From positions 41,331 through 105,330 of the forward strand of contig JANQTJ010000014.1 of NCBI GenBank assembly GCA_030731745.1: DNA of 64,000 nucleotides, written 5' to 3'. The notes under the pieces are model-generated. The model was not told the DNA's origin. It saw only the letters and a list, made by a program, of their open reading frames with translations, and made no database searches. The position numbers and the translations under genes were made by a program. Source of the DNA: Flaviramulus sp. GTDB lineage: Bacteria; Bacteroidota; Bacteroidia; Flavobacteriales; Flavobacteriaceae. Numbering within the stretch: the stretch's first letter is position 1; each line of letters begins with the position of its first letter. This document shows, in pieces, positions 1-10,340 of the stretch.

Positions 1-234
1 GGCAAATTAGCATTTACTGCAGACAGCGATGCTATCATCACTAAGGGTATTATAGCTATTTTAATACGAGTTTTTTCAAACCAAAACCCTAAAGATATTA
101 TTGAAGCAAATACTGATTTTATTGATAAAATTGGATTAAAAGAACATTTATCTCCAACTAGGGCTAATGGTTTAGTTAGTATGATAAAACAACTAAAAAT
201 GTATGCCGTTGCATATCAAACGCAATTAAATTAA
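1..234 (+). CDS. SufE-family Fe-S cluster assembly protein, C-terminal part (truncated by window start)
   Basis: Open frame 1 from base 1 to TAA at 232-234; peptide GKLAFTADSDAIITKGIIAILIRVFSNQNPKDI...LSPTRANGLVSMIKQLKMYA resembles SufE; adjacent to a DUF59 gene. Confidence 0.8.
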   Translation, partial: GKLAFTADSDAIITKGIIAILIRVFSNQNPKDIIEANTDFIDKIGLKEHLSPTRANGLVSMIKQLKMYAVAYQTQLN

Positions 235-300
235 GTTTATAAGTTAATACGTTTAATCAATAAGACAATTCAATAAATAAACGTTTAAACATTTAAAAAA

Positions 301-624
301 ATGAGTGAAACTTTAGATACCACAGAATTAGGCGAAAAAATAGTAAACGTTCTTAAAACCATTTACGATCCGGAAATTCCTGTAGATATTTACGAACTGG
401 GTTTAATTTACGATGTGTTTGTAAATGAAGATTACGATGTAAAAATTTTAATGACACTTACAACACCAAATTGCCCAGTAGCAGAAACATTACCGTTAGA
501 GGTTGAAGAAAAAGTAAAATCGCTTAATGCTGTAAAAAGTGCTGAAGTTGAAATTACTTTTGATCCGCCATGGACTCAAGAATTAATGAGTGAAGAAGCT
601 AAGTTAGAGCTTGGTATGTTGTAA
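301..624 (+). CDS. DUF59/MIP18-family SUF-associated Fe-S assembly protein
   Basis: 107 aa ORF, YDPEIPVDIYELGLIYDV...LTTPNCPVAETLP is the MIP18/PaaD-like signature. Confidence 0.88.
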   Translation: MSETLDTTELGEKIVNVLKTIYDPEIPVDIYELGLIYDVFVNEDYDVKILMTLTTPNCPVAETLPLEVEEKVKSLNAVKSAEVEITFDPPWTQELMSEEAKLELGML

Positions 625-625
625 A

Positions 626-1141
626 ATGCAAGATGATATTATAAATCGCGTAGCGAATAGCAAATTAATTACGTTTAACCTTGAAGATTATTACCCTTCA
701 GGCAAACGTGTATTATTTGATATTAAAGACTGGTTATTTGAGGGTTTTGTATTACGCGAAAAAGATTTTAGAAACCAAGTTGAAAGCTTTGATTGGAGTC
801 AATTTAAGGATGTTTATGTAGCATTAACCTGTAGTACAGATGCTATTATTCCAGGTTGGGCCTATATGCTTTTAAGTATTCAATTAGAATCTTTCTCAAA
901 AAAAACAATTATTGGCAATCTAGAATCTCTAGAAACATCTATATATCAAGAAATTATAGCCAATTTAGATGTAACTGAATTTCAAGATAAACCTATTATT
1001 ATAAAAGGTTGCTCAAAAAAACCTGTGCCAGAAAATGCTTATATTATGCTAGCAACAAAACTAAAACCAGTTGCCAAATCTATTATGTATGGCGAAGCTT
1101 GTTCTTCAGTACCTCTTTTCAAAAAGAAACAATTTATATAA
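626..1141 (+). CDS. DUF2480-family protein
   Basis: ORF track starts at a TTG at 611, but ATG at 626 (MQDDIINRV) avoids overlap with the upstream gene and is more likely. Confidence 0.65.
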   Translation: MQDDIINRVANSKLITFNLEDYYPSGKRVLFDIKDWLFEGFVLREKDFRNQVESFDWSQFKDVYVALTCSTDAIIPGWAYMLLSIQLESFSKKTIIGNLESLETSIYQEIIANLDVTEFQDKPIIIKGCSKKPVPENAYIMLATKLKPVAKSIMYGEACSSVPLFKKKQFI

Positions 1142-1212
1142 ATTTTAAGTGACTAAATTGCATAACAGGGTCTTAATCTTATATTTACAAAAAATTTAAC
1201 AACTAATAAAAA

Positions 1213-2139
1213 ATGAAAAAAATAGTATTATTATGTCTATTCTTTATCGGGATGGTTTCGATAAACGCACAAACGGAAGATGAATTAAAGGCTACACAAG
1301 CTGTTAAAAAAGATTCTATTAAAGCTATTCAAGGGCGAGTTGATGCCTTACAAGCTCAAATTGACGCCTTACCGGGTTGGAAAAAAGGTGCTTTTGGTAC
1401 TATTGGCGGAAGTTTATCAAACTTTAGCAATTGGTATTCTCAAGGCTCTCCAAATAACGTTTCAGGGAATATTGGTTTTACAGCAAATGCTTTTGCTAAT
1501 TTGAATAAAGAAAAATTCTTTTGGAGAAATGCTGGTAACGTAAACTTATCTTGGGTTAAGTTTGATGACAAAGACAATCCTACGGATAACTCTAAATTTA
1601 GAGAAGCTACTGATGTATTTAACATTTCTTCATTATATGGACAAAAATTAAGTGAAACATTTGCGATATCTGGTTTAGGAGAATATAGAACCACTATTTT
1701 AAACAATTTTAATAATCCTGGATATTTAGATTTAGGAGTTGGTGCTACTTGGACACCTATTAAAGATTTAGTTGTTGTAATACATCCATTAAACTACAAC
1801 TTTGTTTTTAGTAGACAAGATGCTATATTCGCATCGTCTTTAGGTGCTAAAATACTTGTAGATTATACAAGACAAATTAATGCTGTAAGCTTTAAAACAA
1901 ACTTATCAATGTTCCAGAGTTACGAAAGTAGCAACTTATCAAACTGGACGTGGAATAACTCATTTAGCTATACATTATGGAAAATGATTGGTGTTGGTTT
2001 TGATTTTGGTTTAAGGAATAATAGACAAGAAGCATTAGATTACTCCATTAATACTTTAGGAAATACTTCAGATACTTTTGATACTGTTAATAATGATTTA
2101 CAAACCTATTACACTATTGGTTTGAGTTATAAATTTTAA
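1213..2139 (+). CDS. DUF3078 domain-containing secreted/outer membrane protein
   Basis: Signal peptide MKKIVLLCLFFIGMVSINAQ; W-rich beta-strand-like sequence ending YTIGLSYKF. Confidence 0.7.
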   Translation: MKKIVLLCLFFIGMVSINAQTEDELKATQAVKKDSIKAIQGRVDALQAQIDALPGWKKGAFGTIGGSLSNFSNWYSQGSPNNVSGNIGFTANAFANLNKEKFFWRNAGNVNLSWVKFDDKDNPTDNSKFREATDVFNISSLYGQKLSETFAISGLGEYRTTILNNFNNPGYLDLGVGATWTPIKDLVVVIHPLNYNFVFSRQDAIFASSLGAKILVDYTRQINAVSFKTNLSMFQSYESSNLSNWTWNNSFSYTLWKMIGVGFDFGLRNNRQEALDYSINTLGNTSDTFDTVNNDLQTYYTIGLSYKF

Positions 2140-2157
2140 TCGAAATCTGATATTAAT

Positions 2158-2192
2158 AAAAAAAGCGCACCATTTTTAAGTGCGCTTTTTTT
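2158..2192. terminator. Intrinsic terminator
   Basis: AAAAAAGCGCAC-catttttaa-GTGCGCTTTTTTT hairpin with T tract after DUF3078 gene. Confidence 0.85.
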
Positions 2193-2245
2193 ATGTTCTA
2201 TCGATTGAAATCAATAGCAGAACCCAAATGGAAACGCCTAAAATA

Positions 2246-3463
2246 TTAATGTGTTTTTTCCTCTATATAATCTGGATATAAAAAATGATTATAAGGGAAA
2301 CGGGTTACATGAATTTCACGAACCTCATCGTAGACACGTTTTTTAAAGTCTTCTAAATTTTGCTTATTTAGCGCAGAAATGAACAAGGCGTTGTTACCTA
2401 CTTTACCCATCCAAGTACTCTTCCACTCTTCAAGCGTGTAATGCCTTTCTGTTTTTTCAGTTTCTAAATCATCTTCATCTAAAGGCTCAGGCTCGTAGGC
2501 ATCAATTTTATTAAAGACCATAATTATGGGTTTATCACTACTTTTTATTTCGCCTAAAACTTTGTTCACAGACTCGATATGTTCTTCAAAATTTGGATGT
2601 GATATATCAACAATATGCAAAAGCAAATCAGCTTCTCTTACCTCGTCTAAAGTACTTTTAAAACTATCTACTAGCTGGGTTGGTAACTTCCGTATAAAAC
2701 CAACGGTATCACTTAATAAAAATGGTAGGTTTTGAATTACTACTTTTCTTACCGTAGTATCTAATGTTGCAAAAAGTTTATTTTCAGCAAAAACATCACT
2801 TTTACTAATTACATTCATTAATGTGGATTTACCAACATTAGTATAACCAACTAAAGCCACACGAACCATGGCTCCACGGTTACCGCGTTGCACTGCCATT
2901 TGCTTGTCAATAGTTTTAATGCGTTCTTTTAAAAGGGCAATTTTATCTCTTACAATACGTCTATCGGTTTCAATCTCTGTTTCTCCAGGTCCGCGCATTC
3001 CAATGCCACCTTTTTGTCGTTCTAAGTGTGTCCACATCCCTCGTAATCTTGGTAGTAAATATTCGCATTGTGCTAATTCTACTTGAGTTCGTGCATAACT
3101 TGTTTGAGCGCGTTGTGCAAAAATATCAAGTATAAGGTTGGTTCTATCTAATACTTTACAATTAAGTATTTTACTAATATTACGTTCTTGAGCCGAAGAT
3201 AATTCATCATCAAAAATAGCTGTTCCTATATCATTTTCTTCTATAAACTGGCGAACATCCTCTATTTTTCCCGTTCCAATAAAGGTTTTAGGATTAGGCA
3301 TATCCATTTTTTGCACAAAACGCTTAACCGCATAACCTCCTGCTGTAAAGGTTAAAAACTCTAACTCATCTAAATATTCTTTAGATTTTTCTTCACCTTG
3401 TTCCTTTGTTATAACACCTATTAAAACCGCTTTCTCTAAAGCAATGTCTTTCTTTTCAATCAT
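2246..3463 (-). CDS. hflX: GTPase HflX
   Basis: 405 aa; GPGETEIETDRR, GYTNVGKSTLMN, DTVGFI, NKID motifs. Confidence 0.93.
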   Translation of the reverse strand: MIEKKDIALEKAVLIGVITKEQGEEKSKEYLDELEFLTFTAGGYAVKRFVQKMDMPNPKTFIGTGKIEDVRQFIEENDIGTAIFDDELSSAQERNISKILNCKVLDRTNLILDIFAQRAQTSYARTQVELAQCEYLLPRLRGMWTHLERQKGGIGMRGPGETEIETDRRIVRDKIALLKERIKTIDKQMAVQRGNRGAMVRVALVGYTNVGKSTLMNVISKSDVFAENKLFATLDTTVRKVVIQNLPFLLSDTVGFIRKLPTQLVDSFKSTLDEVREADLLLHIVDISHPNFEEHIESVNKVLGEIKSSDKPIIMVFNKIDAYEPEPLDEDDLETEKTERHYTLEEWKSTWMGKVGNNALFISALNKQNLEDFKKRVYDEVREIHVTRFPYNHFLYPDYIEEKTH

Positions 3464-3532
3464 ATAAATAAATATTATACAAAGTTACGTAATTGCGACC
3501 ATTTTAATTTTTATATTTTTAGACATTATATT

Positions 3533-4507
3533 ATGAATATGACTGATTTTTTAGACGATATTCCTGTGCGTAATGATATGCAAACTGTAGCATTTTATAA
3601 TCTGGAAAATTTATTTGATTTAGTTGATGATAAACATACTAACGATAATGATTTCTTACCAACATCCGTTAAAAAATGGACTCCCAAACGATACGAGAAT
3701 AAACTCAGAAAATTAGGTTTTGCCATTTCCAATATTGGTAAAAAAGAAACGGGAAAACATCCAGCCTTAGTTGGTTTAGCAGAGGTTGAAAACGCTAAAG
3801 TGATTGAGGATTTAATAAAATCAAAACATTTAGAATCTTGTCATTACAAGTACGTGCATTACAACTCTCCCGACGAACGTGGTATCGATGTTGCTTTAAT
3901 TTATGATACCCATGCTTTTGAAGTTTTATATTCTGAAACTTTTACTGTTCCATTATTTGATTATAAAGACTTGCCAGATTATACAAGAGATGTTTTATTA
4001 GTTTCTGGTCTACTTGATGGAGAACATGTATATGTTATCGTAAATCATTGGTCGTCTAGACGTGAAGGAGAAAAAGAAACCGAACCTAAACGATTAGCTT
4101 CATCAAATAAAGTGATTGAGTTAATAACTTCTATTAAAAAAGAAAATGAGCATGCTAAAATTATTATAATTGGAGATTTTAATGATGACCCACATAATTT
4201 AAGCATCAAGCAACTTGCTGATTGCTGTAACTTATTTAATCCGATGGAAGCTTTACGATCTTTTAATAGAGGATCAACATACCACAATCGCCAATGGAAT
4301 TTATTTGATCAGATTTTAATTTCAGAAAACTTTTTTAAGCCTTCAAAAGATTTATTTGAATACTTTACTGCGAATATTTTTGATGAAGATTTTTTAAAAC
4401 TCTTTAACGGAAAATTTAAAGGGTCGCCATTTAGAACCTATATAGGCAAAAAGTATCAGGGTGGATATAGCGACCATTTTCCTGTATATGCCATTTTTAA
4501 GAAGTAA
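3533..4507 (+). CDS. Endonuclease/exonuclease/phosphatase (EEP) family protein, no evident signal peptide
   Basis: VAFYNLENLFD, GDFNDDP and SDHFPVY EEP motifs; N-terminus MNMTDFLDDIPVRNDMQT lacks a hydrophobic leader. Confidence 0.85.
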   Translation: MNMTDFLDDIPVRNDMQTVAFYNLENLFDLVDDKHTNDNDFLPTSVKKWTPKRYENKLRKLGFAISNIGKKETGKHPALVGLAEVENAKVIEDLIKSKHLESCHYKYVHYNSPDERGIDVALIYDTHAFEVLYSETFTVPLFDYKDLPDYTRDVLLVSGLLDGEHVYVIVNHWSSRREGEKETEPKRLASSNKVIELITSIKKENEHAKIIIIGDFNDDPHNLSIKQLADCCNLFNPMEALRSFNRGSTYHNRQWNLFDQILISENFFKPSKDLFEYFTANIFDEDFLKLFNGKFKGSPFRTYIGKKYQGGYSDHFPVYAIFKK

Positions 4508-4888
4508 TTAACTAGCTTGAACAATTACAAGAGTTAAACCCAAAATAGCAATTAGTAAAAGCCATAATAAGTAAATATTATAAGTGCTGTTAGATTTTGT
4601 TTTATTCATTTTAGCTTGTATAATCATACGTCTTTTACCTGTATAATACATCCAGTTTTTGAAGTAACAAAAAATAGCCACTAAAGCAAATAACACCCAT
4701 CCTTTTGAAGACGAGATGGTATCCATATTCATTTGCTCAAAAAATTCTGAAAAGAAAACACCAAGAAGCAATATCATGGAAACCTGTAAAATAGTAATAT
4801 AAATTAATGCAACTCCATTCGCTTTTTGTTTCCATCTAGGTTTATAGTAGACAAAAATATTATGGAATAGTGTTTCGGATAGTGTCAT
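4508..4888 (-). CDS. Small membrane protein of unknown function
   Basis: 126 aa with three hydrophobic segments; no family recognised. Confidence 0.6.
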   Translation of the reverse strand: MTLSETLFHNIFVYYKPRWKQKANGVALIYITILQVSMILLLGVFFSEFFEQMNMDTISSSKGWVLFALVAIFCYFKNWMYYTGKRRMIIQAKMNKTKSNSTYNIYLLWLLLIAILGLTLVIVQAS

Positions 4889-4928
4889 TTTGAGTGTTTT
4901 TTACTGAATAATAAAATGAAGCAATTTT

Positions 4929-6365
4929 CTATGGTAGATAATCAACACTAATCTCATCTAATTCATAAATACCATCAAAAGTATCTATGCCACCACCTGT
5001 ATATTTAAAAGCAATATACATGGTCCCAGATGAACAATATAAATTGACATTACCAGAATTAAACCACTGCACAAATGAATCGGTATCTTTTACAACATAT
5101 GCAGCAGATAATACTCCCCAATTTGCCGATGTTATATTAGCTTCAATGCCGTCCCAATCTAAACTATACAAAACTTCCAGAAAACTACTATCAGCTAAAC
5201 TATTAGAGGTTTTGAATTGTAGTGTTAGGTTATTGTAAGCGTCTAAATCTATGGGAGGGGTTATTAACCAAGCGATATTACTTAAATCTCCAGAACTTGC
5301 AGGTTGAACTCTTGCAGAACGCCCTAAAGATGCATTTGAAGACGTAGAGGAATATCCTTCCCATCCCTCACTGCCAACTTCAATGTAGTTTGTCCAACCA
5401 CTAATTTCAATCAATCTATTATTAGATTGCGTCTCAAAATCTTCATAAAATAAATTTTGAGTCCCAATAGTTTCTGCTAAACCACAATCTAATTCTAATG
5501 GGTCGCAACGCTCTGTATTGGTGAAATCAACATCAACTGCGCTGTTAGGAATTAACACATTAAAATCATCACCAAAATCTCTACTAAAAACTCCAGTAAT
5601 AGAACCTTTACCTTGGGGAATAATAAGAGTTCTAAAATTGGAAAATGTACTAGTCTGCATGATAATTGACACTCCAGAATCACAATTTTCTAAGGTACGC
5701 AATCCATCAAATTGATCAATAGACTCACTTGCATATGTTGCGCCTAACTCAAACCTATTTAATTGCATGTTATCAAGTTTTATAAGGGTATTTCTATCAG
5801 CTTCTGTTAAGTTAATCAGAGTAGTACTTTTTGGAATAATACTTACTACCTCTTGCGTTCTAATAATAATATTACGGTATTCAAATTCTTGTATTTGTTC
5901 AAGACGTTGCCCTTCGCCTTTCGCAATAGTTAAAATGCCATTAGACTTCCCTATCGTTAATCCGCTTAACTTTATATATACTTTTCTTCCAAACTCAAAA
6001 GTTTCTGATAAACTAGAAACATTAATATCAATCCTAAAACCTAATCTAGGGTCATTATCAGGGTTACTAGCATCTGTTTTATTTTGAATAATAAGCTCTT
6101 CAAAGAAGTTGCCAGCGGCATCACTAGAAACAACATATCCTTCAAGATAAATCTCTTCATCGACATCAATTGTAGTAATTAAATTTCCATTATTAATAGC
6201 TTGATCAAAACGCTGTTTTATAGCTCTGAATGTGGTAATTTTATTAGCAGGAACCATTACGTTTTCAGCTTCTCCCGGAATTGGAATACCATAATCATAA
6301 TCATTAACACAAGATGCTATCATCAAAATACCCAAAAGAATTAAAAGTTTTTTTATATTTTTCAT
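4929..6365 (-). CDS. DUF5689-type surface lipoprotein with C-terminal choice-of-anchor-J-like domain
   Basis: Lipobox LGILMIASC; EEIYLEGYVVSSDAAGNFFEELIIQN OB-fold-like segment; WLITPPIDLDAYNNLTLQFKT choice-of-anchor-like segment. Confidence 0.75.
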   Translation of the reverse strand: MKNIKKLLILLGILMIASCVNDYDYGIPIPGEAENVMVPANKITTFRAIKQRFDQAINNGNLITTIDVDEEIYLEGYVVSSDAAGNFFEELIIQNKTDASNPDNDPRLGFRIDINVSSLSETFEFGRKVYIKLSGLTIGKSNGILTIAKGEGQRLEQIQEFEYRNIIIRTQEVVSIIPKSTTLINLTEADRNTLIKLDNMQLNRFELGATYASESIDQFDGLRTLENCDSGVSIIMQTSTFSNFRTLIIPQGKGSITGVFSRDFGDDFNVLIPNSAVDVDFTNTERCDPLELDCGLAETIGTQNLFYEDFETQSNNRLIEISGWTNYIEVGSEGWEGYSSTSSNASLGRSARVQPASSGDLSNIAWLITPPIDLDAYNNLTLQFKTSNSLADSSFLEVLYSLDWDGIEANITSANWGVLSAAYVVKDTDSFVQWFNSGNVNLYCSSGTMYIAFKYTGGGIDTFDGIYELDEISVDYLP

Positions 6366-6377
6366 GGCATAATACTT

Positions 6378-9188
6378 TTAAAATTTAACATAAAGGTTTA
6401 CGAAATAAGTTGCGCCTCTTCCATACCAATATTTAGATCCAAAAACAGGTGCATCTAAAGCTTTATCATCTCTTAATTGTTCATAATTAGCATTTCTACC
6501 TTGTTCAAAACCTCCCGTTTTATAGGCTTCATCTAAAAAGTTATTTATACTTGCAAAAAAACCAACATAGTATTGATTGATTTTCCATGATTTACCACCA
6601 ACCAGATTGACAGACATATAATCATCAAATCGTTCTTGTTTTAAAAGTTCTCTCGCCAAAGTTTCATCGTAATCACTAAAAGTAAAACCATCAATATCTT
6701 TAAAAAAATTATCTGTTCTAGTTAACGGACTAATATCAATATAAGTGTTTCTAAAAAAATTAGCTGTAGCTCCAAACCACCAAAAATCAGGGTCTCGGTA
6801 ATCAAATCCAAATGAAAAAGCTTGATGAGGACCTGCTGCCACTTTATAATTTTTCAATTTCGAAGTCCCCAAATAAACATTCTCAAACCTATCTGAAGAC
6901 AAATATAAATCTGGATTATTGGCATAAGTAAATTGGCCAATTGAAGTTACACCTCTTAATTTTATAGTTGATGTTACTTGTGCCTCTAAACCTAATTCTA
7001 CACCTAAATGTAATTTATCTATTCCTGTTAATATTTCCTGAATAAATTCGGTATCATCATTTCCTGATTGCTGTGAACTAGAACCTGCAATTACGTTTCC
7101 AATACCATCTGCAAAGAAAAATGAAATTTCGTTGGCATCATTTAAATGAGTATAATAGCCCGTGATTTTGGCATTTAAAACCGAGCTTCTATAAATATAA
7201 CTGGCATCAAATGCCATTATTTTTTCCTCTTTAATACGAGGTACAATATTGTAGTTAAATCTTGAATTTGAATAGCTGTTCCTTATAGATGGTGCTTTAG
7301 TTATATAACCTACATTAACGTCAAACAATTGAGATCCAGTAAATTTATAGGTTAAACCACCTTTAAAACCCAATCCTAAAAAGGATAGCTGGTCTCCCTT
7401 TCCGATGGAATTATTTTCAAAATTTTCATTTTGAAACAACCCCTCTCTTAGGTATTGCGTATTTATTAAACTTGTAGATACATAAAAATCAAACTTTTTA
7501 TATTTGAATAAAGCTTGAGCATAACCAGACATAACATTTGCCAAAAAATTATAATTATAACTATAAGCATCACCTACTTGCAAAACTCTATTAGGGTTTC
7601 TTAAATCGAATTGAATACCATCAAAAGCATCTACATTTAAAAACCCTGTGCCCCCTAATAAATCTAAAACTTGTGCATAGTTTTTAGATTTTAAATTTTT
7701 ATACCCTAAAGAAGCATTAAATAATATATTATCATTTATTTCACTTGTTAAAATAGTATTTACTGTAAATTGAGAATCATCTACCACATCCTCATAAAGC
7801 ATATAAGTTGCGTTTTTCCCTTGTGAAGCATTTGATAAATTGGCTTCATACAAACTATTCCAATTTAATTGCCCATTGCTTAAAAATGCCTGTTGTGCTC
7901 CATAGACAAACTCTAAATCGTCTGGAAAATTACGCTCATAATAACTAGGTAGTTTTTGATAATAAGTAGGGCTTGGATTTCGTCCCCCACCTTCAAAAGT
8001 TACTTGTCCATCTGTTGTAACTATTCTATTAGTTCCTGTAAATGCAATTCTACTATTTCCAGTTTCACCAAATTGATATCCTAAATTGGTGTTTAGTCTT
8101 GTTTTACTATTAATATTCCAAAAATGGTTTAATATAAAAATAGGTTCTTCTACTTCTTTGATGCGAGAGTTACGTTTTTCTCCGTTTTGAAAACCCCAAT
8201 ACTCATTATAATTAAAACCTTTTAAATCATAAACCTCTTGAGTGTTTGGTGATGATCTCCCTCGCCTATTGGGAGCATAAATACCTGTGAAATTAAAACT
8301 ATGTTTATTAATCTTCTTTTCAACTGAAACAAAAAGCGAATTCGATTCGTATAAAGTAGCATCTTGATATCCTTCATTTCCCCAGCGCCTTCCCAATGAT
8401 AATGTATAAGCCCAATTATTTTTTAATAAACCCGAAGCATAAGAAAACATAAGACGATTTGTATAACTTCTGTTTGATGAGGAATATGTTAATCGCCCTC
8501 CTTCGGATACTTCTGAAGCCCTAGTATTTATATTTGTAGTTCCTAAAACGCCTCCAAAACTATAATTAGACGGTGTTAAACCAACCGATAATTCTTGACT
8601 GCGCATAACATCATTCAATCCGCCCCAATTACTCCACTGTGGTCTCCCATTATAGAGTTTATTCATTTCTATTCCATTAATTAAAATAGATCCATTATCT
8701 GAATCTAAACCTCTCAATCTATAAAAAGAGGCACTAAATTCAAAGGCAGCAGTACGTTGAAACAAATCTAGAGATGATGACAGCAATCCTGAAATATTAT
8801 CAGAACCTAAAAAATCATTATCCAATTCGTCATCAGAAAGTGTAATGGTAAATAAATCTTGACTTTCTGCAAGGTCTCTTTCTAAAGTCATGTCAAAAAT
8901 TTTAACTGTAGCATTATTGTTTACAATAATAGGATAACGTTTTGTATTAAATCCTACTTTCGAAATCTTTAAAATCTGTTCTCCTAAAGGCACATTTAAA
9001 GAAAAAATAAATTCACCTAAGGCATTAGTTGTAGTTGTTTGATTAGTTTCTTCAATAGTAATTAAAACTCCAGATATTAACTCATAAGACACACCATCTC
9101 TCACACTACCTTTAATAATTGTTTCTTGTGAAAGGGATTTGAAAATTGATAAAATTGAAACTAAAAGTACTACGGATAATTTCTTCAT
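6378..9188 (-). CDS. TonB-dependent receptor with N-terminal carboxypeptidase-regulatory-like domain
   Basis: 936 aa; signal peptide, CarbopepD_reg-like repeat, plug (FYRLRGLDSDNGSILINGIEMNKL), terminal aromatic NLYVKF. Confidence 0.88.
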   Translation of the reverse strand: MKKLSVVLLVSILSIFKSLSQETIIKGSVRDGVSYELISGVLITIEETNQTTTTNALGEFIFSLNVPLGEQILKISKVGFNTKRYPIIVNNNATVKIFDMTLERDLAESQDLFTITLSDDELDNDFLGSDNISGLLSSSLDLFQRTAAFEFSASFYRLRGLDSDNGSILINGIEMNKLYNGRPQWSNWGGLNDVMRSQELSVGLTPSNYSFGGVLGTTNINTRASEVSEGGRLTYSSSNRSYTNRLMFSYASGLLKNNWAYTLSLGRRWGNEGYQDATLYESNSLFVSVEKKINKHSFNFTGIYAPNRRGRSSPNTQEVYDLKGFNYNEYWGFQNGEKRNSRIKEVEEPIFILNHFWNINSKTRLNTNLGYQFGETGNSRIAFTGTNRIVTTDGQVTFEGGGRNPSPTYYQKLPSYYERNFPDDLEFVYGAQQAFLSNGQLNWNSLYEANLSNASQGKNATYMLYEDVVDDSQFTVNTILTSEINDNILFNASLGYKNLKSKNYAQVLDLLGGTGFLNVDAFDGIQFDLRNPNRVLQVGDAYSYNYNFLANVMSGYAQALFKYKKFDFYVSTSLINTQYLREGLFQNENFENNSIGKGDQLSFLGLGFKGGLTYKFTGSQLFDVNVGYITKAPSIRNSYSNSRFNYNIVPRIKEEKIMAFDASYIYRSSVLNAKITGYYTHLNDANEISFFFADGIGNVIAGSSSQQSGNDDTEFIQEILTGIDKLHLGVELGLEAQVTSTIKLRGVTSIGQFTYANNPDLYLSSDRFENVYLGTSKLKNYKVAAGPHQAFSFGFDYRDPDFWWFGATANFFRNTYIDISPLTRTDNFFKDIDGFTFSDYDETLARELLKQERFDDYMSVNLVGGKSWKINQYYVGFFASINNFLDEAYKTGGFEQGRNANYEQLRDDKALDAPVFGSKYWYGRGATYFVNLYVKF

Positions 9189-9296
9189 TTCTTAATCTAG
9201 AATTTCAATCAAAATTTTAAATTTAATTCATTTATATTAAATATTTACTTTTGGCGTAAGTTTTGTATTGAAAATTGTAACCTTAGATAGTTATTA

Positions 9297-10340
9297 ATGA
9301 GACAGATTAGCTTTTTTATTTTATTATTCTTTTGTTTATTTCTTAACGGTCAGAATAAAAAAACATATAAAATTCATACCGTTGCATTTTATAATCTTGA
9401 AAACTTATTTGATACAATTAATGATCCAAATAAGTTTGATGAAGCTAGTCCAATTATGGAAATTAACACCAACAGAACTTTTATCTATAAAAAAAAGATT
9501 AAAAATATGGCGCGGGTTATTTCTGAAATTGGGTTAGACGTAACTAACAATTCTCCTGTAATCTTAGGTGTTTCAGAAGTAGAAAATAGAGCCGTACTTG
9601 AAGATTTAATAAACGATTCCATATTGATTAAAAAAGACTATGGCATAATTCATTACTCATCACCAGATATTCGTGGGATTGATGTGGGGTTACTTTATCA
9701 AAAACAATTATTCTCACCAATTTCGACAAGTAGTCATGAGTTAAAAATTTATGATGATAATACTCAAAAAAGAGTTTATACACGAGATCAATTATTAGTT
9801 AGCGGGAATCTAGACGGAGAACTTATTCATATTATTGTTAATCATTGGCCATCCAGAAGTGGTGGACAAGCAAAAAGTAATCCTAAACGTGTCGCTGCAG
9901 CAAAACTAACTAAACACCTTGTTGATTCCTTACAAGTTATAGATCCTTACGCAAAGGTTTTTATAACAGGTGATTTAAATGACGACCCTACTAATAAAAG
10001 TATTAAAGAAATATTAAAAACCAAAAAAGACAAAAGCAAGATGGGATTAAAAGGTATTTACAATCCTTATGAAAGTTTTTTTAAAAACGGAATTGGTACT
10101 ACAGCTTACAGAGACAACTGGAGCCTATTCGATCAAATCTTACTTACCAAACCTTTACTGGAAAGAGATTATTCATCATTTAGATTTTATAAAGCAGGGA
10201 TTTTTAATAAACAATATTTAACTACTAAAACAGGTACTTATAAAGGTTATCCTTACAGAAGCTGGTCTAATGGTGGTTTCAGCGATGGTTTTAGCGATCA
10301 CTTTCCTGTATATGTTTATGTGATTAAGGAAGTTAACTAA
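9297..10340 (+). CDS. Secreted endonuclease/exonuclease/phosphatase family protein
   Basis: Signal peptide MRQISFFILLFFCLFLNGQ; VAFYNLENLFD, GDLNDDP, SDHFPVYVY; paralogue of 3533-4507. Confidence 0.87.
   Translation: MRQISFFILLFFCLFLNGQNKKTYKIHTVAFYNLENLFDTINDPNKFDEASPIMEINTNRTFIYKKKIKNMARVISEIGLDVTNNSPVILGVSEVENRAVLEDLINDSILIKKDYGIIHYSSPDIRGIDVGLLYQKQLFSPISTSSHELKIYDDNTQKRVYTRDQLLVSGNLDGELIHIIVNHWPSRSGGQAKSNPKRVAAAKLTKHLVDSLQVIDPYAKVFITGDLNDDPTNKSIKEILKTKKDKSKMGLKGIYNPYESFFKNGIGTTAYRDNWSLFDQILLTKPLLERDYSSFRFYKAGIFNKQYLTTKTGTYKGYPYRSWSNGGFSDGFSDHFPVYVYVIKEVN

Noticed and set aside
5767-6087. 106-aa + strand ORF opposite the DUF5689 lipoprotein
   Set aside because: Antisense shadow ORF, no recognisable motif.
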